A stretch of 35,624 nt of DNA from Bacteroidales bacterium UBA1725. GTDB lineage: Bacteria > Bacteroidota > Bacteroidia > Bacteroidales > UBA932. Positions within the stretch are counted from its first letter, which is position 1. The number at the start of each line of letters is the position of its first letter. Below the pieces are notes generated by a model. That model saw only the letters and a list, made by a program, of their open reading frames with translations. It ran no database searches and was not told the DNA's origin. The translations under genes and the position numbers were made by a program. Positions 15,499 to 23,754 of the stretch are shown here, piece after piece. The DNA is taken from positions 1-35,624 of the forward strand of contig DCIN01000023.1 of NCBI GenBank assembly GCA_002315815.1. Reading direction: 5' to 3'.

Positions 15499-15559
15499 AC
15501 ATAACATATTTTGCAAGCAGTTCACCAGACATTGGGGTGCAGTCCCTGAAAAATATGTT
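15499..15559 (+). repeat. 61-bp repeat, copy 2, with palindromic ends
   Basis: Second copy, 132 bases downstream of copy 1. Its arms are longer: ATAACATATTTT (15501-15512) is the exact reverse complement of the 12 bases 15551-15562. The right arm overlaps the -7 box TATCTTTG of the GH28 gene, so any structure or protein bound here would affect that promoter. Confidence 0.9.
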
Positions 15560-15566
15560 ATCTTTG
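15559..15566 (+). promoter_or_regulatory. -7 box of the GH28 gene
   Basis: TATCTTTG is a full TAnnTTTG match 23 bases before the ATG at 15590. The usual -33 TTTG is missing; an ATTG at 15531-15534 inside the repeat is the closest, at a long 24-base spacing. A weak -33 would fit dependence on an activator. Confidence 0.6.
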
Positions 15567-15589
15567 CGGAAAATCCCTAATATTTTGCA

Positions 15590-17350
15590 ATGAAAAAGAT
15601 TTTGGCAACACTCCTTGCAACGCTGATGGCAATATGCCTGTCAGCCACACCGTCAGTTTTCTTCAACGTCAAAGACTTCGGAGCCGTCGGAGACGGACAG
15701 AATATTGACAGTCACGCAGTCAACGATGCTATTAACGCAGCTTCCGCAGTTGGTGGCGGTACTATATATTTCCCCGCCGGCACCTATTCCTGCTACTCCA
15801 TAAGACTCAAGGACAACATCAGCCTTTATCTGGACCACGGTGCCACCATCAAGGCCGCAGTCCCCACAGAGAAAGAGGCCTATGACCTGCCGGAGCCGAA
15901 CAGCTCCACATATCAGGATTTCGGACACAGCCACTGGCAGAATTCTCTGATCTGGGGTATCGGACTTCACGACATCTCCATTCGAGGATTCGGTCTGATA
16001 GACGGCACGGAAGGAATTACCAGAGGACAGGAAAGGATGAACGGCCAACCGGCTGCCAACAAGGCAATTGCGCTCAAGGAATGTCGCAACGTAACCATAT
16101 CCGATATAAGTATGCTGATGTGCGGTCATTTCGCGATGCTCCTTACCGGGGTGGACAACCTCACTATTGACAATGTGAAGTGCGACACGAACCGCGATGC
16201 CTTCGATATAGACTGTTGCGCCAATGTCAGAGTCTCCAACTGTTTCGTCAACTCACTCAACGATGACGGAATCGTGCTCAAGAGTTCATACGGACTCGGA
16301 TACGCCAAAGCTACCGAAAACGTCACGATAACCAACTGTCAAGTGTCCGGCTACGATCCCGGAACCCTGCTGGACGGATCATTCCAGAAAAATATCACTG
16401 CCGCTCCTGACCGCGACGGCCCCACCGGACGCATCAAATTCGGCACCGAATCCAACGGAGGTTTCAAGAATATCTCCATCTCAAACTGTGTATTCGACAA
16501 CTGCAGAGGAATTGCGCTGGAGACAGTGGACGGAGCCATCATCGAAGACATCACGATTTCCAACATCTCGATGAGGGATATCTGGAATTCACCCATTTAC
16601 ATAAGGCTTGGCAACAGAGCAAGAGGGCCGAAAGAACTGCCCGTATCGGTAATACGCCGCGTCAAACTGTCGAACATAGTTGTCAAGAACGCCGACTGCC
16701 GCTATGCATCCATAATATTCGGACTTGAGAACCATCCGATTGAAAACATCAGTCTGAGCAACATCTACATCCAGTACAAGGGCGGTCTCACTATGGATGA
16801 TGTACGCAAACAAAGAGGGACGAACAATTTCTTCACCCGTTCCAACGCAGCCAACGGAACACCTTCATTCCGTGGTTCCCAGCAAAGACCTCAAGGTTCT
16901 CCCTCAGCCGGCAGCCCCCAGCAAAGACCTCAAGGTTCTCCCTCAGCCGGCAGCCCCCAGCCGAGACCTCAAGGATTCCCTTCGATGGGGCCTGGACCAG
17001 CGGAGCAGCAAACTGCCATCGACCGCGATCCCTATGATGTCCCCCAGCAAGAAAACGGCTATCCAGAGCCTTCGTCGCACGGAATACTCCCGTCCTACGG
17101 TCTGTTCATCAGCCACGCCAAGAACGTATCTGTGGATAACGTAGAGTTCGAAACAATAGAGGAGGACAAGCGTCCTGTCATTGTTCTTATGGATGTCGAA
17201 GGAGTCAAATTCTCAAATATGAAAGTCGCCAAATCAGCCGAAGCACCGTACTTTGTGCTCAAGCAAGTCAAGGATTTCCGTGTGGAAAACTTCGAAGGGG
17301 TAAAGGACCGCAGACTGGCAGACGCAGCAGACGTGGAAATCAGCAAATGA
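15590..17350 (+). CDS. Secreted GH28 polygalacturonase-like enzyme
   Basis: 586 residues with a signal peptide (cleavage near residue 19-20). The N-terminus FNVKDFGAVGDG and GGGTIYFPAGTY is the standard opening of GH28 beta-helix enzymes. The catalytic segment is visible as NRDAFDID (201-208, usual NTDGxD), NDDGIVLK (Asp225/Asp226) and RIK (281-283) followed by FGTESNGG. The usual GHG motif between DD and RIK is not found. A Pro/Gln/Ser-rich insert with 13-residue repeats lies at ~430-465 within the C-terminal rungs. The likely reaction is hydrolysis of galacturonyl linkages in polygalacturonan or rhamnogalacturonan in the periplasm or outside; endo/exo mode is unknown. It is monocistronic on the plus strand, facing the thioesterase gene. 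Confidence 0.83.
   Translation: MKKILATLLATLMAICLSATPSVFFNVKDFGAVGDGQNIDSHAVNDAINAASAVGGGTIYFPAGTYSCYSIRLKDNISLYLDHGATIKAAVPTEKEAYDLPEPNSSTYQDFGHSHWQNSLIWGIGLHDISIRGFGLIDGTEGITRGQERMNGQPAANKAIALKECRNVTISDISMLMCGHFAMLLTGVDNLTIDNVKCDTNRDAFDIDCCANVRVSNCFVNSLNDDGIVLKSSYGLGYAKATENVTITNCQVSGYDPGTLLDGSFQKNITAAPDRDGPTGRIKFGTESNGGFKNISISNCVFDNCRGIALETVDGAIIEDITISNISMRDIWNSPIYIRLGNRARGPKELPVSVIRRVKLSNIVVKNADCRYASIIFGLENHPIENISLSNIYIQYKGGLTMDDVRKQRGTNNFFTRSNAANGTPSFRGSQQRPQGSPSAGSPQQRPQGSPSAGSPQPRPQGFPSMGPGPAEQQTAIDRDPYDVPQQENGYPEPSSHGILPSYGLFISHAKNVSVDNVEFETIEEDKRPVIVLMDVEGVKFSNMKVAKSAEAPYFVLKQVKDFRVENFEGVKDRRLADAADVEISK
16880..16980 (+). repeat. 39-bp tandem repeats in the GH28 gene
   Basis: Two identical 39-base units (16880-16918 and 16919-16957) and a partial, diverged third copy up to about 16980. 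They encode QQRPQGSPSAGSP units in a proline-rich insert inside the beta-helix. The unit is a multiple of three, so copy number can change without loss of frame. Confidence 0.9.
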
Positions 17351-17355
17351 TTAAT

Positions 17356-18081
17356 TCAGTCTGCGGTTCTGAAGCGGGCTGTGAAAACAACGACATCAGA
17401 ACAGCAGACTGAAACATACAGGTCAGTTCCGCAACGGTAACGGACAGCGGAAAGAACAGTTCCGGGAGCGGTTTCATGAACGAAGTTCATATCAATCTCC
17501 CGGAATTCTTTGTTTACAGCCTCATCACCAAGTGCATCCATTGCCCAAATCATATATTGGGCGTTATTGACGTGATGATTATAGTCTATGCAGGAATAAG
17601 TGACAGGAAATTTACATTCGTACTCCTTCACTGCATCGGAAGGAATACGAAGTTTCACTGGCAGTACGCTGATGGTTGACGGTCTTCCGAGATTGCCCGA
17701 AGGTATGAGAACGGAATCCGGATACACTATTCCACGGTTGTGGAGATTCATCACTGCCCATACTGAGTTGGATATGATACACGGACTTCCCTCAGAGGAA
17801 AGCAGTTCGTAATCTCTGATAAAAAAAGGTCCCATAGATCCGCTCTGCCAGGTCTCCAGTACAACGTTTTCCTTGAAAAGTGGTCGTCGAACGATACTGA
17901 TATGCATTCTGGAAAGAATCCAGACATTGTCATCGCAAATAAGATCATTATAGCCGAAGCCCTGGGACTCTGCATTATCTTCTGCAATCTGTTGGGCGAG
18001 TTTCATAAATGACGCAACTCGCAGAGCCTTGCGTTCATCAACCAGATAACTGGCTATTTTGAAAGAATTGGAAGTTATCAA
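17356..18081 (-). CDS. Acyl-ACP thioesterase (FatA/FatB family)
   Basis: About 241 residues with two hotdog domains, as in bacterial acyl-ACP thioesterases. The N-terminal domain has SFMKLAQQIAEDNAESQGFGYNDL followed by VWILSRMHISI and an ETWQSG strand; the second has SCIDYNHHVNNAQYMIWAMDAL, where the Asn-His-x-x-N pattern holds the catalytic residues. The enzyme releases free fatty acids from acyl-ACP in the cytoplasm. No ATG fits: the family N-terminus must begin before the first internal Met. A TTG at 18081, three bases after the psd stop, is preferred; a TTG at 18111 overlapping psd is the alternative. It is last in the ftsH-cdsA-psd operon, which fits a role in lipid supply. Confidence 0.84.
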   Translation of the reverse strand: MITSNSFKIASYLVDERKALRVASFMKLAQQIAEDNAESQGFGYNDLICDDNVWILSRMHISIVRRPLFKENVVLETWQSGSMGPFFIRDYELLSSEGSPCIISNSVWAVMNLHNRGIVYPDSVLIPSGNLGRPSTISVLPVKLRIPSDAVKEYECKFPVTYSCIDYNHHVNNAQYMIWAMDALGDEAVNKEFREIDMNFVHETAPGTVLSAVRYRCGTDLYVSVCCSDVVVFTARFRTAD

Positions 18082-18083
18082 GG

Positions 18084-18737
18084 TCAGATTTCGGCAATTA
18101 CAGTTTCGCAAGCACGAACCATATCTCCGACGGAAACTTTGATGCAGGCATCAAGAGGAAGAAAATAATCAATCCTTGAACCGAATTTTATGATACCGCA
18201 CTGCGTACCGGCAACAGTCTTGAGACCGAGCTGGGCATAGTTTACAATCCGTCTCGCAAAACCCCCGGCAATTTGTTTGAATAATATTTCCTTTCCCTCT
18301 TCGGAACGGATTCCGGTGCAACTGTGCTCGTTCTTCTCCGATGATTTGGGGTTGAAAGCGAGTTTATGGGCACCGGGGTAATATCTGTAATAAGAGACTT
18401 CGCCTGTCAAAGGCCAGAAATTGGCGTGAACGTCAAAGAAGTTCATATACACCGACAATTGTATGCACTCACGCTTGAGATACTCGGGTTCAAACACTTT
18501 TTCGAGAATGACTACCTTCCCGTCTGCAACGGAGGATACCGTGGTGGAACTTCCGGACGTGGTCCTACGCGGAACGCGGAAGAAAAAAGTCTGCCAGACA
18601 CAGAACCATATAAGCAGTGCACAAACCGGCAAGTTGATAAGGGGCTGATGGACAAAAAATAGCAGGGTTGCAGCGACACATACGCTCAATGAATACACCA
18701 ACGCAAGTGTCCCCCTGGAGTTCTTGTCTAATTTCAT
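18084..18737 (-). CDS. psd: Phosphatidylserine decarboxylase proenzyme
   Basis: 217 residues, the short prokaryotic form. Two membrane-spanning segments occupy ~10-52, followed by the catalytic domain with VADGKV (~70-75), the His-containing NFFDVHANFWP (~99-109), PGAHKLAFNPKSSEKNEH and the self-cleavage site KFGSRIDYF. Cleavage between Gly186 and Ser187 would generate the pyruvoyl cofactor. It converts phosphatidylserine to phosphatidylethanolamine at the inner membrane. It lies between cdsA and the acyl-ACP thioesterase. CdsA makes the CDP-diacylglycerol that feeds this pathway; no phosphatidylserine synthase gene is seen in the window. Confidence 0.93.
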   Translation of the reverse strand: MKLDKNSRGTLALVYSLSVCVAATLLFFVHQPLINLPVCALLIWFCVWQTFFFRVPRRTTSGSSTTVSSVADGKVVILEKVFEPEYLKRECIQLSVYMNFFDVHANFWPLTGEVSYYRYYPGAHKLAFNPKSSEKNEHSCTGIRSEEGKEILFKQIAGGFARRIVNYAQLGLKTVAGTQCGIIKFGSRIDYFLPLDACIKVSVGDMVRACETVIAEI

Positions 18738-18740
18738 AAT

Positions 18741-18819
18741 GTCAAAACAGATAATAACAGATTAAAACAGATCAAAACAAATCAAAGCAAATCAAAACAA
18801 ATCAAAACAGATCAAACAG
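18741..18819 (-). repeat. 10-bp tandem repeat between cdsA and psd
   Basis: Eight consecutive 10-base units in plus orientation with consensus ATCAAAACAR, four of them exact matches; the last two units form the end of cdsA, including its stop codon. On the coding strand this reads as repeated GATYTGTTTT. The period equals one DNA helical turn. It fills the cdsA-psd intergenic gap completely. Confidence 0.9.
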
Positions 18820-19638
18820 TGACATATACACGGATACAAGTGGTATGGCTATAATGGAACTGTCGAACCTGTCCAGCATTCCGCCGTGACCGGGAATGCA
18901 GTCACCGGAATCTTTGACTTTGAAATACCTTTTCCATACAGATTCGCAAAGATCTCCTGCAACTGCACCGATTGCCACTATGAAGCCTATGGCGAAAGAA
19001 TGAACCAGACTAACGTCAATGAATCCAAGATACTTGAGAGCGACTGACGCTCCTGTGCACATCACGATACCGCTCCAGAAACCAATCCACGACTTCTTGG
19101 GAGAAATGCTCGGAGCCAGCTTGCGGGCATTGGGTCTTTGGCCAAGGGTGCTGCCCAGAAGATATGCCCCAATATCATTCACCCAAATCAATATGAAGAA
19201 AGAGAGGAGGAGAAGGCCGTCGAACGTGCCGTTCCTGAACACCAGACAAGATGCAAGAGAGAAAGGCAAGGCAACATAGAACAGACCGCCATAGATGTAA
19301 ATGAATCTGGAAAACTCCCTTTTTTCGTTTACACTCAAGAATATGGTTGAAATCTGGACCATACAGAGCGGCAGAAGTGCCGCCCAGCACCACCTTGAGT
19401 CGAGTCCCAGACAATTGTGAAGAAACACCAGCACAAAGAAGACCACTGCCGCAACAATGGCGATGCTCTGCGTGAAATAGAACAGATTACCTATGGAAAT
19501 ATGATAGAACTCACACATGGCAACAAGCATACAGAGCAGAAACAGTACACCGAAAAAAATCGGGTGAATCAGAAGGCTTGCGACCACCAGACCGGCAAAA
19601 ACGGCTCCCGAAATGGTTCTAACGAGCAATTTATTCAT
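18802..19638 (-). CDS. cdsA: Phosphatidate cytidylyltransferase
   Basis: 278 residues from the ATG at 19638; a TTG two codons upstream is possible. There are about eight hydrophobic segments. The CDP-diglyceride synthetase signature is complete near the C-terminus: SVWKRYFKVKDSGDCIPGHG followed by GMLDR, plus SPKKSWIGFWSG in the middle. It makes CDP-diacylglycerol from phosphatidate and CTP in the inner membrane. It overlaps the end of ftsH by 8 bases and is followed by psd, an arrangement that suggests coordinated membrane-protein quality control and phospholipid synthesis. The extreme C-terminus (SLFDLF) is encoded by the 10-bp repeat. Confidence 0.94.
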   Translation of the reverse strand: MNKLLVRTISGAVFAGLVVASLLIHPIFFGVLFLLCMLVAMCEFYHISIGNLFYFTQSIAIVAAVVFFVLVFLHNCLGLDSRWCWAALLPLCMVQISTIFLSVNEKREFSRFIYIYGGLFYVALPFSLASCLVFRNGTFDGLLLLSFFILIWVNDIGAYLLGSTLGQRPNARKLAPSISPKKSWIGFWSGIVMCTGASVALKYLGFIDVSLVHSFAIGFIVAIGAVAGDLCESVWKRYFKVKDSGDCIPGHGGMLDRFDSSIIAIPLVSVYMSLFDLF

Positions 19639-21604
19639 TTTCAATACTTTCTATCTGTGAAGCATCTGGAGAAACATACCCTTCAGGGCGCACTTTGGGT
19701 CCGAGTATCTTCTCAACATCATCAGCAAAAATAACTTCTTTATCGAGAAGGAGTGAGGCAACATCCCTCCACTCCTTGTCGTGGATTTTCAGAAGTTCAA
19801 GAGTCTTGTCGTGTATGTTGCGAACTATTTTCTTAACCTCTTCGTCCATAAGTTCGGCCGTCTTTTCGGAATATGGCTTGTTGAATTCGTACCCTCTGGC
19901 ACCTGTCGAGTCATAATAGGACAAGTTGCCGACGGCATCGCTCATACCATAATACTGCACCATCCCGTAAGCGAGAGCAGTGAGCCTCTCGAGGTCGTTC
20001 TGGGCACCGGTGGAAGGTTCTCCGTTGAGTATCTCCTCGGCCACCCGGCCTCCGATGAGGGAACACATCTCGTCCGTCATCTGGCTTCTTGTGAGCAATT
20101 TGTGCTCTTCCGGCAGATACCACGCGGCACCAAGCGCATTGCCTCTGGGTATAAGCGTCACCTTGAAGAGAGGATTGGCATTGGGAAGCAGCCAACTGAC
20201 CACGGCGTGGCCGGCCTCGTGATGGGCAATGCTCTTCTTCTCCGCAGCTGTCATTATGGAGCCCTTCTTCTCAATTCCACCGATAATTCTGTCCACTGCA
20301 TCAAGAAAATCCTGACGGTCAATCACTTTCTTGTCGTGCCTTGCCGCAGTGAGGGCAGCCTCGTTGCAGACATTGGCAATATCGGCTCCGGAGAAGCCGG
20401 GTGTGTGCTTGGCCATAAATGCCACATCGAAATCCTTGTCAATGCGAAGACCCTTCATATGGACCTTGAATATCTCCTCCCTTTCCTTGAGTTCGGGCAG
20501 ATCGACGTGTATCTGTCTGTCAAAACGTCCGGCCCTCATAAGAGCCTTGTCGAGTATGTCTGCGCGGTTGGTGGCGGCAAGCACTATGACTCCGCTGTTG
20601 GTACCGAAACCATCCATCTCAGTAAGAAGCTGATTGAGAGTATTTTCCCTTTCGTCATTAGAAGAGAATCCCACATTCTTGCCCCTTGCACGTCCAACTG
20701 CATCTATCTCGTCTATGAAGACGATGCAAGGAGCTTTCTCCTTGGCCTGGGCGAAAAGGTCCCTGACTCTGCTTGCACCCACTCCGACGAACATCTCAAC
20801 GAAATCCGAACCGCTGATGCTGAAGAAAGGAACGTCGGCCTCGCCTGCCACAGCCTTAGCAAGGAGAGTCTTGCCAGTACCGGGAGGCCCGACGAGCAAA
20901 GCACCCTTGGGTATTTTTCCTCCCAGAGATGTATATTTCTTGGGATTCTTGAGGAAGTCCACGATTTCTACGACCTCCTCTTTGGCACCATACAGGCCGG
21001 CCACGTCCTTAAAGGTGACTTTGACCTTCTCCTTATCCGCCAACTTGCCCGTTGCCTTGCCGACGTTGAAAGGATTCATACCTGCGCCACCGGGTCCGCC
21101 GCCCATATTCTTGCCGAATCCGCGGAACATCCATCCCCAAAGGAGGATGATGAACAGGAACGGGATTATCCATTCTAAAACATTGCCCCAGATTTTACGT
21201 TCGTTCACCATCACAATCTTGGCACGGGATGCAGGTTGGAGTCCTTCATTTGCAGCCTCGAATTCGTTTTCGGGGTCGAAATGGGAAGAAGTGAGGAAAT
21301 AAAACTGAGGAGCGCTCTTTGGTAGTTTCCCTTCAGCAAAATACGAACTGTATTTGTTCATAGCCTCAGGACGAACGCTTATCTGTCCTTTGAAATCGTT
21401 GCGGATGAACTTGATTTCCTTTATGTCACCGCTCTGAATCATAGTCTTCACCTGATCCCACTCAATTTTCTGTGGTTCAGCTCCACGATTTCCGAAGATC
21501 ATAAATCCTATGCCTACAATCAGGAGTATGTATATCCAGGAAAGATTGATTCTAATCACATTGATTTTGCGGGGAGGCTTGTGGTTTTTCTGATTCTGGG
21601 CCAT
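19631..21604 (-). CDS. ftsH: ATP-dependent zinc metalloprotease FtsH
   Basis: 657 residues. It has two membrane segments (~22-37 and ~146-159) flanking a periplasmic domain, then the AAA+ module: Walker A GPPGTGKT (239-246), Walker B IVFIDEID (294-301), second region of homology with ATNRADILDKALMRAGRFDR, and the M41 protease domain with HEAGH (462-466) as zinc ligands. FtsH degrades misfolded membrane proteins and regulatory substrates such as enzymes of lipid A synthesis in other bacteria. A Gly-rich linker (~163-180) precedes the ATPase. It is first in the operon with cdsA, psd and the thioesterase, with a -7 box at 21633-21640. Confidence 0.97.
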   Translation of the reverse strand: MAQNQKNHKPPRKINVIRINLSWIYILLIVGIGFMIFGNRGAEPQKIEWDQVKTMIQSGDIKEIKFIRNDFKGQISVRPEAMNKYSSYFAEGKLPKSAPQFYFLTSSHFDPENEFEAANEGLQPASRAKIVMVNERKIWGNVLEWIIPFLFIILLWGWMFRGFGKNMGGGPGGAGMNPFNVGKATGKLADKEKVKVTFKDVAGLYGAKEEVVEIVDFLKNPKKYTSLGGKIPKGALLVGPPGTGKTLLAKAVAGEADVPFFSISGSDFVEMFVGVGASRVRDLFAQAKEKAPCIVFIDEIDAVGRARGKNVGFSSNDERENTLNQLLTEMDGFGTNSGVIVLAATNRADILDKALMRAGRFDRQIHVDLPELKEREEIFKVHMKGLRIDKDFDVAFMAKHTPGFSGADIANVCNEAALTAARHDKKVIDRQDFLDAVDRIIGGIEKKGSIMTAAEKKSIAHHEAGHAVVSWLLPNANPLFKVTLIPRGNALGAAWYLPEEHKLLTRSQMTDEMCSLIGGRVAEEILNGEPSTGAQNDLERLTALAYGMVQYYGMSDAVGNLSYYDSTGARGYEFNKPYSEKTAELMDEEVKKIVRNIHDKTLELLKIHDKEWRDVASLLLDKEVIFADDVEKILGPKVRPEGYVSPDASQIESIENE

Positions 21605-21632
21605 CTATCGTATAAAAATTTGATTTGCGACA

Positions 21633-21640
21633 CAAATATA
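21633..21640 (-). promoter_or_regulatory. -7 box of the ftsH operon
   Basis: TATATTTG on the minus strand, 28 bases before the ftsH ATG and in the 85-base gap after rpe. A matching -33 TTTG is not seen. It would drive ftsH-cdsA-psd-thioesterase. Confidence 0.5.
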
Positions 21641-21689
21641 CAACAAAAACAGATATGCATCCTTTTCACGAGGAAATGGAATGGGGTTA

Positions 21690-22340
21690 TCAGACGTTTC
21701 TGAGAGCTGCGATGGTAGCCGCGGGATTCTCAGACCTGAATACGGTACTTCCGGCAACAATCAGGTTTGCGCCCGCTTGCTTGAGAGCTGCGATATTGTC
21801 CAGATTGACACCACCGTCCACCTCTATTGTCGCTTCGGCCCCTCGCCTGTCTATTTCTTCACGAAGAAGTGCTATGCGGTCAAGCGATTCATAGATGAAC
21901 TTCTGACCGCCGAAGCCTGCGAAAACGGACATAATCAGGAAATAGTCGGCCTTGCCTATGAATGGGAAAAGTTTCTTTACAGGCACATCTGGATTGATTG
22001 CCAGTCCGGCCTTGATTCCAAGAGAATGCAATTTGTCAATAAAAGAAGCACTGTGCCTTCCGGCAGCTTCGTAATGGAAACTGACCATCTGTACACCATC
22101 CTGATGCAGTTTGTCAAACCACCTTTCGGGATGAACCACCATCAGATGAGCATCCATAGGAATGGCAGCAACAGCGGACAGAGGATCCAGCACGGAGAAT
22201 CCGAAAGAGATATTGGGAACCAGGGTTCCGTCCATAATATCGAGATGAATGACATCGGCCGCAGAATTGAGCATCTCGACATCTTTCTCAAGATGAAGAA
22301 AATCGGCGGCAAGTAGTGAAGGAGCTATCTGTAGTTGCAT
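21690..22340 (-). CDS. rpe: Ribulose-phosphate 3-epimerase
   Basis: 216 residues, the standard length of this TIM-barrel enzyme. Characteristic motifs are IAPSLLAADF at the N-terminus, VIHLDIMDG with metal ligands His32 and Asp34, MDAHLMV with His65, MSVFAGFGGQKF, and EVDGGVNLDN holding the second catalytic Asp. It interconverts D-ribulose 5-phosphate and D-xylulose 5-phosphate in the pentose phosphate pathway. Its start overlaps the end of pepD by 16 bases, so the two genes are translationally coupled. Confidence 0.95.
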   Translation of the reverse strand: MQLQIAPSLLAADFLHLEKDVEMLNSAADVIHLDIMDGTLVPNISFGFSVLDPLSAVAAIPMDAHLMVVHPERWFDKLHQDGVQMVSFHYEAAGRHSASFIDKLHSLGIKAGLAINPDVPVKKLFPFIGKADYFLIMSVFAGFGGQKFIYESLDRIALLREEIDRRGAEATIEVDGGVNLDNIAALKQAGANLIVAGSTVFRSENPAATIAALRNV

Positions 22341-23749
22341 ACCACGTCTTCAAGTAGTTTGACGAATCTGTCCAGGGAGGCGAGTTCCATCCTTTCTCCG
22401 GGAGCGTGAACTCCGCGAAGTGTGGGGCCGAAGGAAATCATATCCAGACCGGGGAACTTGCGGAGGAAAAGGCCGCATTCCAGACCGGCGTGAATAGCCT
22501 TGACCTCTGCTTCCGTCCCGAAGAGCCGCCTGTAGGACTCAACACAGACAGAAAGGATGTGCGAATTGATGTCAGGAGTCCATCCAGGATATGGATCCTT
22601 ATGAGTGACACAGGCCCCTGTGCCATAAAAAGCGGCTTCAACCTTGGCTCCCATCATAGAGCACTGGCTCTCGACCGAACTGCGCTGACTGGTGCCCACA
22701 AGAAGCAAACCATCGGATGTAATTGTCCTGACACTGGCCAGATTGGTGGAAGTTTCGACAAGCCCGGGTATATCCTGGCTCATAGCCCACACGCCGTGCG
22801 GACAAGCGAAGAGCGACTCGATGACAGCCGTGGCGACGGAATCGTCAATGGACTCGTCAGCCTGAGATTCTGAACAGCAGGTCACCAGACCGGGATCCGT
22901 GCTGTGATATTCTGCTGCAAGTGTCCTGCCGAAATCGGCAAATCGGCTCTGCAATGCCGTGGCATCGGGTACGGCGACAACTGCAGCGGACTCCCTTGCT
23001 ATGGCATTATGTTTACCGCCACCGTTGAATGATACAAGTTGAAGCCCAAAGGGCAGTTCGGAATGAAGGAAGCGGAAGAGCTCCTGAACGGTGTTTGCCC
23101 GTCCCTTGTTGATATCATCTCCGCTATGACCGCCGATTCCGCCCTTGATTTCCAGTGAGAGCACCTTCCAGCCGGGATTCACGGGAGTCTTGCCGAAACG
23201 GAACTCAATGTCCGTATGCATTCCACCGGCACAGCCGATGAAAAGCTGGCCTTCGTCTTCGGAATCCAGATTAATGAGAGTCTTCCCAGTAAAGAAACCT
23301 TCCTGTAGAGCGAATGCCCCGTCCATACCTGTCTCTTCGGAAATAGTGAACAGACATTCTATTCTGCCGGAAGGACGCGGATCTTCCAGAAGGGCGATAC
23401 AGGCAGCAATGCCGATACCGTCATCAGCGCCCAGGGTCGTATCTTCCGCTACCATCCATCCGTCCTTTATTACATAGGATATGGGGTCGTGCAGGAAATC
23501 GTGTGAAGACCCACTGTTCTTCTCGCATACCATATCCTGATGGGCTTGCAGGACGATGCAGGGAATATCCTCCTTGCCAGGAGCAGCTTCTCTGGTTATC
23601 AGCACATTGCCCGTACTGTCAGTAGTACAGGCAAATCCGTGCGAGGCGGCACGGTCACATAGCCAGCGCGTCATAGGCTCTTCGTGGCCCGACTCGCGTG
23701 GAATCAAAGTTATCTCCTTGAAAATTTCAAGAACAGAATTCGAGTCCAT
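22325..23749 (-). CDS. pepD: Aminoacyl-histidine dipeptidase (Xaa-His dipeptidase, M20 family)
   Basis: 474 residues. M20 metallopeptidase features are VLQAHQDMVCEK (zinc ligand His70), TLGADDGIGIA (bridging Asp ~109), SEETGMDGA with the catalytic Glu138 and ligand Glu139, LINLDSEDEG, and AIHAGLECG near the C-terminus for the last His. The insert between ~200 and 370 is the dimerisation domain. It is cytoplasmic and cleaves Xaa-His and other dipeptides. The 42-base gap to dnaA carries two copies of a 10-bp direct repeat around a near-consensus -7 box, so pepD-rpe probably has its own promoter. Confidence 0.93.
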   Translation of the reverse strand: MDSNSVLEIFKEITLIPRESGHEEPMTRWLCDRAASHGFACTTDSTGNVLITREAAPGKEDIPCIVLQAHQDMVCEKNSGSSHDFLHDPISYVIKDGWMVAEDTTLGADDGIGIAACIALLEDPRPSGRIECLFTISEETGMDGAFALQEGFFTGKTLINLDSEDEGQLFIGCAGGMHTDIEFRFGKTPVNPGWKVLSLEIKGGIGGHSGDDINKGRANTVQELFRFLHSELPFGLQLVSFNGGGKHNAIARESAAVVAVPDATALQSRFADFGRTLAAEYHSTDPGLVTCCSESQADESIDDSVATAVIESLFACPHGVWAMSQDIPGLVETSTNLASVRTITSDGLLLVGTSQRSSVESQCSMMGAKVEAAFYGTGACVTHKDPYPGWTPDINSHILSVCVESYRRLFGTEAEVKAIHAGLECGLFLRKFPGLDMISFGPTLRGVHAPGERMELASLDRFVKLLEDVVCNYR

Positions 23750-23754
23750 AATTC

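Noticed and set aside
15367..15559. Two-repeat CRISPR array or integron attC sites
   Set aside because: Repeats of 61 bp with a 71-bp spacer are outside CRISPR dimensions and there are no cas genes. The ends do not match the attC RYYYAAC/GTTRRRY cores and no integrase or cassette is present.
19781..21178. 465-residue plus-strand frame opposite ftsH
   Set aside because: It is a mirror of the strongly conserved ftsH gene and has no domain of its own.
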